Source: Euleptes europaea (lineage: Eukaryota > Chordata > Lepidosauria > Squamata > Sphaerodactylidae). From it: a DNA stretch of 64,000 bases. Position numbers and translations under genes: made by a program. The stretch is taken from assembly GCF_029931775.1 (NCBI RefSeq), contig NC_079323.1:1461001-1525000 (forward strand), in the 5' to 3' direction. The notes beneath the pieces were generated by a model. That model was not told where the DNA came from, did no database searches, and was given only the letters and a program-made list of their open reading frames with translations. Positions 55,134-64,000 of the stretch are shown piece after piece (within the stretch, counting starts at the first letter, position 1; each line of letters begins with the position of its first letter).

Positions 55134-56260
55134 TACATAATTCACAGTGCAATGATGCATGCTTAAAAGACTTCTCCAGAAAAGTTTTTTTTTTTTTTTT
55201 AATTGCACGGGGCGAGGACTTTAATTCTCTCACAGCAGCAACTTCTCCAGTAAAACCAGTCTGGGTCCGAATGCCCTTCGTTTTCCCCTTCCCCAGTGTA
55301 AAGCTGTATCAGGAGTATTTACACTGCTTCTTCCCTGTAAAGTGGTTTGTGCGCTTGTTTGTGTAAGTCTCCGGCGTCCTGGTGGGGGCGAGGAAGCTTT
55401 CATAGCCTTCGGCCTCTTCACTGAATTTGGGGCGGCCATCTCTCCCTCCTGCCCTTTCTTTGGAAGTGGAAACCACTGGGAAGGCTGGCTTTTAATGGGT
55501 TAGGTTTTTTGGAGCGTGCAAAATAGCCATGGGAAGAGTCCCTGAAAGGAGTGTGGGAAGCGCTTCTCTTCCCTCACCAGCGCTGCATTGCTGCCCAAAC
55601 GCCCACCTTCCAAACTTGCTTGGCCCCTGGGGATCTGGGCTTCAAAACAAATGTTTCCAGGGGCCAACCAGTGCCAGGAGGACAAATTTATCCAAAGCTC
55701 TCTGCAAAGCATTCTCCTAGCTTGGGTCTCCTGGCTTTGGTGCTTCCTTGCAAACAGTTCAGATCTACATTGAATGTGCCACACCCTCATGGAGCCCTCA
55801 CTGGCCTTGCTCAGAGAAGTCCGAAGGTCGGAGTCTCTCCCTGCTATTGACAGGCCCTTTCTCATGGAGGGTCTGGAGTTCAGCCTTTTGCAGCACACGC
55901 CTAGAAAGCCGGAGGTCTGATCCAGGTTTTCAGATCGGAATAAAGCTAACCCAAGTGGAGGAAATGCTCATAGACATTCATAAAATTATGCCTGTTTGGG
56001 TGGGGGAAGAAAGTGGGTTAAGAGAGCTTGTCCTCCTGCTCTCGTAATACTAGTGTTCAGGGGCACTGAATCCTCAATCTTTATTTTTTTTAAAACAAAT
56101 CTCTAGCCATTTTCATTGTGGAGATATAGCTGGGCTTGACACAAGGAAAATGGCACCAATGTGGGGGAGGGGATGGACCTGCAAGCATCTGGGCTTTCCA
56201 GTCCACGCTGTGTGCAAAGGTGCTTTGGCTGCATCCTTTCCAAAAAGATTGTAATAAACG
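55127..56260. other. Intergenic, nothing recognised
   Basis: Mixed-composition sequence between the ANAPC15 upstream region and a LINE tail, with no conserved frame seen. Confidence 0.4.
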
Positions 56261-56385
56261 AGGTTTGGGAGATATTTATTTACTAATAGAGTTTATATGC
56301 TGCCTTTCTCACGGAGAATCAGGGCGGATTACACAGGGGAAGACAATGCAGTTAAATAGCAAGAGATACCAGCAAGCGATACAGT
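56260..56385 (-). repeat. LINE or SINE tail fragment, antisense
   Basis: GATATTTATTTACTAATAG, TATGCTGCCTTTCTCACGG and AGGGCGGATTACACAGG. Confidence 0.4.
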
Positions 56386-56832
56386 AGGGCTGGGATTACA
56401 AAAATTGGAAAGAATGCTCTTTCCCCCAAAGTATCAGTCATAATATGTCATAACAGTGCCAAAAAAACACAGCCATAAAAATAGAAGATAAGGACGCAAA
56501 ACCAAGATAATGCATACTATAAACAGTGGAACAGTCTCCTGTTGTGACAAAATGAGGGGAAACATGGAAGCAGGACAAAAGCGGATTGTGTGAGTGCACA
56601 CAAAAAAACACCCCAAACCATTCCAGTTTGGACACCCTGTGGAAACAGCGTAAGAACATTGCTTGCAAGTCAGCATTGGTCCTTGGGGATAAATTAGGAC
56701 CCACATTTTCAGCTGTCGGTTAGAGGTGGCACCCCAGTAGAGGAAATTATCATAGACATTTACGGGGTTGGAGGGATAGAGGAAAGCTGCAGCTGACGTT
56801 CCAGTATGACTGACCCCTGTGTTACCTGGGAG

Positions 56833-57010
56833 TAGGGCCGCCAACAGGCCTGAAGGGAAAATGTCCTGTCCCTTTAACAGAGGCTTAATCTGTGGGAACT
56901 AGCAGCTGAAGCTTTTGATGGCATGGAGGTAAATCACCTGGTAAAGAACATCCCATTAAGCCACCTTTAAAGGGACAGGATGTTTCTCTTCAGGCCTCTT
57001 GGCAACCTTA
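56833..57010. mobile_element. hAT-type MITE with ~45-bp inverted ends (AGGCCTGAAG family)
   Basis: TAGGGCCGCCAACAGGCCTG to AGGCCTCTTGGCAACCTTA, with inner arms GTCCTGTCCCTTTAA and TTAAAGGGACAGGA. CTGGGAG flanks both sides (56826-56832, 57011-57017). Its tips resemble the TAGGGTTGCC family. Confidence 0.75.
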
Positions 57011-57484
57011 CTGGGAGCCTAAAGTGGGATTGCCTGTTGCACCCCAAGAGTAGCGCTAAGCAGAGTTACATTCTTCTAAACCCATTCACTTCAATGGGTT
57101 TATAACAGTGAAAGTCTGTTTAGGATTGCACTGTAAATCATCTTTCCCAGCGCAAGTTACACTGAAGGTGAAGGCCTGACTCCTCTCAGAATCTACCATA
57201 TCCATAACACACCCTCACCTGACTTAGGTGATATTGTATATATTCTATCCTGTGTTGGGAAAAAAGGCAAGTTTCTTCAAATTATAAATCCAGGATTGCA
57301 GGTTAATCAGTCACAAATCTAGAACAGCACTCTAAAATACATTTCTCAAGGAGCTGCCAGATCTATGACAAAAAAGCTGCAGCAAATCTTTTTACCAAAA
57401 AAAAAAAAAAACAAGTTTATAATGTATCTCAGCACAACTTGGAAGTTCCCAAAGTAGGAAAACATGGGTCTGCTCCAGGTAGAA

Positions 57485-57705
57485 GCAGTGTTGTGTAGAG
57501 GTTAGAGACTAGGGCAGGGAGACCCGGATTCAGATGTCCCCACACTGCATGAAGTGTACTAGGTCACCTTGGGCCACTCTTTGTGTCTCGGTCTAACCTA
57601 CCTCCCAGGGTTGTTGTGAGGATAAGAAAGAAGGGGTAGGCATGCTAAGCCCCCCACCTCTTTAGAGGAAGGGTAGGATAAGCATGTGCTAAATAAATAA
57701 AGAAG
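57485..57705 (+). repeat. Sauria SINE, classic form
   Basis: GCAGTGTTGTGTAGAGGTTA head, GACCCGGATTCAGATG, ACCTACCTCCCAGGG and TTGTTGTGAGGAT, ending in AAATAAATAAAG. Confidence 0.75.
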
Positions 57706-59190
57706 AACAATTTCTTCATATTTGCGTTTAAGGGGTTATAGAGAAGCTTTGCACATCCAACAGTCTCAAGGCTTAGCAAAACCGGCAGCATCTTCATACA
57801 ACGCTGGCTGCCCTTACATTAACTTGGTAAACAACTTGTGGCAATCTAAAAAGACTTAATAAATTTTATATTAGCAAAAACGTTCTTCAGTTAGATCTGT
57901 TCATCAGTCACGCCTGAAGAAGTGAGATCTAACTCACATAAGGTTATACTAAAAGAACATTTAGTCCATTTTCAAGACACCATAGGACTCCTGTTTATAT
58001 TTCCTGTCACTGACGCAGATGTCCCTTTGAAATTGGCAGCTGGAGAGTTTGCAGCTGGCACAATGGGCCTCTCTCTGGTCTATTTGAGACTTCTTTTTCT
58101 GTAATAAGAGATTTTGTAACTCCAGATGCATCCATTCATTCCCAAAGAACATCAGGTTTTCCAACAAGAAATCAGTTCCTCCTACACCCTCACCTGCTGA
58201 TTCTGACCCAGCATATGAAGATAAACCCCTTACAGTTGGTGGGGGGCATTGCCTGGCATCCATATCAATAGCATTTCTAAAATACAGGGATGCGATTTGC
58301 CCCCACGTATGTTTCAGGCTGCAATCCTATGGCCACTTCAAGCCTCAAAAGATGTGACAGAGGGGAAATCTGTGATTGGCTCTTCCCAGCATTTTGTAAA
58401 GACCAACTTGGGGGGGGGTACTCCAGCCCCCGAAAGCAAAAAAGGGGCAGCTAAAGCCCCCCACCCTTCACTTTCAGATCCGGAGATCAGATGCCAAAAG
58501 GCCAATGGGAGAAGCAGCTTAATCAGCCTCAGAAGAAATAAAACGTCAGCTAAATGTTGTTAAAATGCAAAATGAGTTTTTCAGGTAGCCTTACAAGAAA
58601 ATTCATCCAAAAGACAACCAACCATGAAGTGATGAGATCATTTCTAATTCCAGCCATGCAACAGTCACTGCAACAGTCACAAAGGACAAATATTGCGGAA
58701 GACATAAAGGGATTTTCTGAAGCCAAATGTCTAAAGTTAAAGAGCAAAAACTCATCTCCTGAGTCCCAACACATCTATAATTCATCAACTGAGCTTATCC
58801 TGTCCCAGTCAGCTTTTGCCACAAACTGAGCAGGAGACGAGCAGATGAAGTTGATTTAATTTGAAAATATCATAGGACTCCCCTAAAACAAAGTGACTTG
58901 GATAAACAATTAGGGGACGGTGGTCTATACTGTTGTGTATAGCTTGCTGTAAGTAGAAGCCTGCTATGTAATTTTGCATCATTTAGAGAGCAATCCTAAA
59001 AAGTCTATTCCTAAGCCTCATGTAATTCAGTGGGGTTTACTCCAGGAAAGGGCCCTTAGGATTGAAGCCTTAATCTGTCATGTTAAGATTTGTGCTTTGC
59101 ATCTATTTTTTATTTATTTTTTAGATTTCTGATGGGTTCCAGATTTCTACAATACAAATTCCCATTGCTTTGTTTGTTAGATATCCTATC
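57706..59190. other. Intergenic, nothing recognised
   Basis: AT-leaning sequence without a recognised gene or repeat; a short frame near 58554 has no family I know. Confidence 0.35.
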
Positions 59191-59285
59191 CTGTAGATTG
59201 CATTGACTCACTCTGTGTAACCCACCTTGAGTGCCAGTCAGAAAGGTGGGCAATAATTAATGTAAATAAATGAATGAAATAAAGG
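59190..59285 (+). repeat. LINE 3' tail fragment
   Basis: GTAACCCACCTTGAGTGCC, AGAAAGGTGGGCAATAATTA and an AATAAATGAATGAAATAAAG end. A (CT)n run at about 59436-59459 follows. Confidence 0.5.
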
Positions 59286-60050
59286 GAATGTTAGATATAC
59301 AAAGACCAGGATTACAGCCACAAAGCAGATTCGGTTTCACCTCCAGACTGACCTCCGCCGCCACCAGAATAACCAAATAAGGCAAAGTATGATTCAACAC
59401 CTCTCCCTCTCTCTTTCCTTGTATGCTTGTTTGCTCTCTCTCTCTCTCTCTCTCTCTCTACCTACATTGAGCCAACAAAATTTCTACCAGTCCTCTGCAA
59501 ATACCACTCCACTGCACCATCCTGCTTCAGCTGCCCTCTCTCTCTTTTCCAGTTTACCTCCAGAGCCCCATAACCACACCCCCTTCAGGCATTACTGCAA
59601 CCTGGCACCTATCTCTCACTCCCACCCTCTGCAACGTCCTTAAACATGGACCCCCCCATTCAGTCCCAGGCATTTTCTAGCCCCCTTCAACAGATGCCTA
59701 TGGCCTAGCCTCTCTCTCTCTCTCATCCCAGCAGCTCCTATCTCATAGTCCCAGCCAGGAGCTAAAACGCACACAATACCCCCCTTGGTTGCCCTCCCCC
59801 AAAAAGGGAATCAGAAAAGGGTGGCACACTACTTGAAAATAAGGGAATAATCGCACTAGCATTGAGACTGTCATTACTGCAGGTATGAATTTACGGTGAT
59901 TAATTGATGTCTTGACTTTCCCCCTTTGACCGATCCACTTTTAAGCCAATAATGTTTACTATTGCTTAACAGGGTTGTCTATCTTTCAAACTCCTCTGGA
60001 GAAGCGGCCTGCCAGGGCAAGCAGGTGTATACGCAGGGCCTCAGTGATCC

Positions 60051-60425
60051 TCGCCCTGACCTGGATGGCCCAAGCTAGCCCGATCCCATCCAATCTCAGA
60101 GGCTAAGCAAGGCTGGTCCTGGTTAGCACTTGGGTGAGACACCGTCAAGAAAATCCAGGGTCGCTACACAAGGGCAGGCAATGGCAAACCAGCTCTGTAC
60201 ATCTATTGCCCTGGTCTGGATGGCTCAGGCTAGCTCGATCTTGCCAGATCTTGGAAGCTAAGCAGGGTCGGCCGTCGTTAGGACCTGGATGGGAGACCAC
60301 CAAGGAAGTCCAGGGTCGCCATGCAGAGGCAGGCCATGGCAAACCACCTCTGAGCGTCTCTTGCCTGGAAAACTCTTCCGGGTCACCATAAACCAGCTGC
60401 AACTTGACAGAACTTTCCACCACCA
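60051..60425 (+). repeat. Two 5S rRNA-derived SINEs in tandem
   Basis: The first (60051-60203) has AGCCCGATCCCATCC, AGAGGCTAAGCAAGG. The second (60204-60425) has AGCTCGATCTTGCCAGATC, AAGCTAAGCAGGGTCGG and GGATGGGAGACCACC. Confidence 0.85.
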
Positions 60426-60482
60426 AGTGATCCGTTGACTGTTGGGTGCACATTTGTGGGGATGCCTGCGTGTGCCAGCCTC

Positions 60483-60570
60483 AGGTTTTGGGTGACTCAC
60501 GAAAGCTCCTACCCTGCCAGACATTGTGTTAATCTTTAAGGTGCTACTGGACTCTTGCTCTTTTCTCCTG
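60483..60570 (+). mobile_element. Penelope-type pLTR fragment
   Basis: GGGTGACTCACGAAAGCTCC and AAGGTGCTACTGGACTCTTG match, in sense, the family seen antisense at 8026-8250. Confidence 0.55.
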
Positions 60571-61226
60571 CTCAGATGAGTCTAGGATCTGCAGGGAAGC
60601 TGGCCTGTGAGGGCACACTCTTGGCAGGGCAAAGTCCAGTGCAACGGTGGTACCCGGGCAGCAGGCACTAGCCGGGTAAAGGCCACCTGGTTGTTCTTTG
60701 GACCTGGCTCCTCAGCGGAGAATTTGCGCTGTCCAAGCTGCTCCTTTAAAGCTCCTGAGCTGGGCTGGCCCTCATCAGCCCCCATCGCGGCCACCTGAAT
60801 ACAGGGCGGGAGAGCATCTGCGCTTAAAGCATCCCTGGGAAGGGAGGGCTTAGTACCTGTCGGTTTTTCTGGTGGACAGCTCGGGTGTGCAGGTGGGTAG
60901 AGCAGCAGAGTCGGGGGGAGCTTCTAGACCTGGGGGGGGGCTGTGCTCACCCAGGGGGCTTTGTTCCCTTAGCTCTTGTGAAATGCAAAGAGGGTTGGCG
61001 CTCAACGCCAGGGCTGCCTGTGTTGCTTTCTGGTGCAACTAAGCAATGGGGGAAGGGAAGCTCTGGTGGAAGGGGCCTGAACCTCCTCCCTGTTTTGGAG
61101 CTTGTGCTGGGGGAGGGGGTTGTCTGCTGCCTCCAAGGGTCCTAGTAGCTGTCCAGAGGTGGCTCAAAAGGGGGTGCTGCTACTAGAGTTGCTAGGTCCC
61201 CCCTGGCCACTGGGGAAGGATGGGGG

Positions 61227-61435
61227 GGTAGGGTTGCCAACTCCAGGTTGGGAAATTCCTGAAGATTTGGGGGTGGAGCCTGGGGAGGACAGGGACCTCA
61301 GAGGGTTACAGTGCCATACAGTCCACCCTCCAAAACATCTATTTCCCCCCCAAGGAAATTGATCTCTGTATTCTGGAAATGAGCTGTAATTCTGGGGGAT
61401 CCCCAGGTCCCACCTGAAAGCTGGCATCCCTAGCT
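61227..61435 (-). mobile_element. hAT-type MITE, antisense
   Basis: TAGGGTTGCCAACTCCAGG to AAGCTGGCATCCCTA. Confidence 0.8.
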
Positions 61436-61707
61436 CCTACTCTTTCCCAGGCTAGCAGGCTTTTGTATTGTTCCACCCACTTGATTGAAGGGCAAACATA
61501 TACACCTGTATTCTAGAGGGTGCCCCTGCCTGAAAGGTCTTTGGGCTTCCTTCTCTAAATCCTCTGAATGGGCTCAGATGGGACTGGGCTAGCCGAATGC
61601 ATGACATCAGGAAAGCAGCTAGAAGGATCCTGGTGACTTGGGGTCTCTCTCCAGTTGTTTAAATGTAACGTCGGCCTGAGTACAGCAAGGATCCTTGGGA
61701 TGAGCAA

Positions 61708-61890
61708 CCTAGCCAGCCTCCAGGTGAGGCCTGACGATCTCCCAGAATTACAGCTGATCTCCAGAGGACAAAGGTCATTTCCCCTGGAGAAAATGGCAGC
61801 TTTGCAGGATGGACTCTTTGGGCATTATACTAGCGAAGTTTCCATCACCTCCCCAAATACCTTGATTTCTGCCCTCCCTTAACAAGCAGT
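61708..61890 (+). mobile_element. hAT-type MITE, degraded
   Basis: AGCCAGCCTCCAGGTGAGGC, CTGGAGAAAATGGCAGC and GGACTCTTTGGGCATTATAC. Confidence 0.6.
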
Positions 61891-62417
61891 GCCTGCCTCA
61901 AAAGCACAACCTCTAGCTGTAGGTGCTGCGGCTGCCTCTGATGCAGTTCCTACTTTTGGGATTTCTGCAGAGAGCTCAACTTGAGGGATTCATGCCCAGA
62001 AGAGTTGGAACTTATTAGGAACATGTCTGCAGGCTTTTCTGTCTATAAACTTGTATCCTGTCCTCCTTTTAGGCAGCTTAGGGTGGTTTACGTGCCCCAA
62101 CTTTTCCTTGCATCAACCCTGTGAGCTGGACTAGATAGAAAGTACTGTTTCCAACCTCCAGGTAGTGCCTGGAGATCTCTTGGAAATTACTTCTGGATCT
62201 CCTGGGTACTAATTCAGCACCACCACTATACTACACAGTGGCTAGAGAAATGTGATTGTATTGGACTGCAATAAACCTCATAAGGGCAACGTTATTGTCC
62301 TGCTGGCAAGCCCATCATTGAAACAGGTTCCCTGCAATGTGCCGCGTGGCTGGAAGTGGCGGCTGCATTCTTTTTTGGAATTAAGAGCTCCGGTCTTTCT
62401 GCATTTTTTGGCACTGA

Positions 62418-62684
<267 letters not shown>

Positions 62685-62859
62685 TGAGACATCTCTTGCC
62701 ATTGGCTGGGTTATTTTAAGGACTGGGGGGGGGGTATGGCCGTCGGTCAGGAAGTTGCCCACTCTCCTGGCTTTCTGCTCACTATGCAAAACAGAATTGT
62801 TCAAGGGGGCTTTTTTTGCACAGGTTAAATAAGGCTGTGCTGTAATGAATTGGTGAGAG

Positions 62860-63235
62860 ATTGAAAACAGATAAAAGGAAGTCTTTCTTCACACAACGCC
62901 TAGTTAAATAGTGGAACTCCCTGCCCCAGGATGTGTTGATAGCTGCCAACTTGGAAGGCTTTAAGAGGGGAATGGACATGTTCGTGGAGGAGAGGGCTAC
63001 CTATGGCTACTAGCAAAAATGAATACTGGTCATGATGCAGACCTATTCTCTCCAGGATCAAAGGAGCATGCCTATTATATCAGGTGCTATGGAACACAGG
63101 CAGGATAAGGCTGCTGCAGTTGTCTTGTTTGGGGGCTTCCCAGAGGCACCTGGTTGGCCACTGTGTGAACAGACTGCTGGACTTGATGGACCTTGGTCTG
63201 ATCCAGCAGGGCCTTTATGTTCTTATGGTAAGAAG
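62860..63235 (+). mobile_element. CR1-like LINE 3' end in the FOLR intron
   Basis: The first part encodes FFTQRLVKWNSLPQDVLIAANL-type CR1 tail sequence in fragments (for example SFFTQ, WNSLPQDVL), then the shared tail AACACAGGCAGGATAAGG, TTGGCCACTGTGTGAACAGA and TTATGTTCTTATG. This links the short tail repeats elsewhere to a CR1-like LINE. Confidence 0.75.
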
Positions 63236-63799
63236 GTTGCGTTGGTAAAGGGACAGGGGCTGTGGCCTACACTACTGTGTCGCTGCCTGTCTGCTGCAGA
63301 CCACTCCATGGCACCCAATCCCTGCTGGAATCCTTTCCCTAACCTAAATCTCCAGGAATTCAGAAGCCTTAGTTGGCAACTCTACCTAATCCCGAGGGAA
63401 ACTGCTTCCTCTGCCTTGGAACTGCTTGATGTGCTTAAACCCCCTTTCCCAATGTGGACCCCACAGAGGGTTTAGGTGAGCCCAGACATCTGGGCACAGG
63501 CTACCCCTGTCTCATAGGCTTGGCAGCTCTATGCACAAAGAGGGAGGCTTCTGCCAAAACTCTTGCCCACCCTAGAGGGGAGAGGGCAGTTGTGTGGAGG
63601 GCTGTTGCTGGCCCATCCATCTCTGAGCAGGTCCAGATAGGCTCTTGTCAAAACGTGGGCTACCAAGAAGGGGCTATGGAAGGGCTAATGTTTGCTGGAG
63701 GGTCACCCCCTCCCCCCATATACTGTGTGCAGTCTAATTGCCCTGGGTGTGGCTGCTTTCTCTTCCAGTCATGGGCTCAGAGTTGGCCACTGCAGCTCC

Positions 63800-63960
63800 C
63801 TCACTTAAGAGCCTCCAAAGAGCCTCCGCTGGATCAGACCAGGGGGATCCATCCAGTCCAGCATCCTGCCTCACACAGTGGCCACCAACTCTGGAGGGCC
63901 AACAACTGGGCATAGAGGCTGAGGCCTTCCCCAGATGTTACCTCCTCGTCCGAGTATTTA
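63800..63960 (-). repeat. LINE 3' tail, antisense
   Basis: GCTGGATCAGACCAGGGG, AGTCCAGCATCCTGCC and TCACACAGTGGCCACCAAC. Confidence 0.6.
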
Positions 63961-64000
63961 GACTGTATCTGGATGTGAAGCTTCCCTTGCCTCAATGTGT

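Overview
The window is a piece of a reptile nuclear genome, most likely a squamate and possibly a gecko. The repeats point that way: 5S rRNA-derived SINEs, Sauria-type tRNA SINEs, CR1 and L2 LINEs, Penelope-like elements and very many short hAT elements. The species call is an inference from this repeat mix. The genes are spliced vertebrate genes in the order of the human 11q13 block LRTOMT-LAMTOR1-ANAPC15-FOLR.

Layout. 1-5.9 kb is repeats and unrecognised AT-rich DNA. A CpG island at 5.9-6.7 kb starts LRRC51 (+), whose coding exons lie at 9.77-16.12 kb. LAMTOR1 (-) follows tail to tail, coding 18.09-26.45 kb, with its CpG promoter at 26.4-26.8 kb. An SFRP2-like gene, probably Sizzled (+), has a TATA box at 32.14 kb and coding exons at 34.59-39.01 kb. 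TOMT (+) is at 44.52-46.43 kb. ANAPC15 (-) is at 51.12-53.68 kb with a CpG-rich upstream region near 54.4-54.9 kb. The first coding exon of a folate-receptor gene (+) is at 62.52 kb and the gene runs off the right edge. Exon phases join in frame for every gene. The predicted lengths of LAMTOR1 (161 aa) and ANAPC15 (121 aa) equal the human proteins as I recall them; LRRC51 (193 aa) and TOMT (259 aa) are close to their mammalian counterparts.

The genes do not form one pathway. LAMTOR1 anchors Ragulator on lysosomes, ANAPC15 is an APC/C subunit, TOMT is the COMT-like protein needed for hair-cell mechanotransduction, LRRC51 is a small leucine-rich-repeat protein, the SFRP2-like protein is a secreted Wnt/Tolloid-type modulator, and the last gene is a folate receptor. 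In human, LRRC51 and TOMT are joined as the read-through locus LRTOMT; here a same-strand SFRP2-like gene lies between them.

Much of the remaining DNA is transposons, often nested. The most striking patterns are: (i) about 25 copies of a ~210-bp hAT-type MITE with TAGGGTTGCCAAC ends and 8-bp target duplications; (ii) foldback, Penelope-type repeats whose arms carry hammerhead-ribozyme-like cores; (iii) repeated insertion of T-rich foldback sequences at the same spot inside that MITE; (iv) a CR1 insertion flanked by an ~85-bp direct repeat. Weak LTR-type fossils are noted near 28.1, 37.3 and 48.9 kb.
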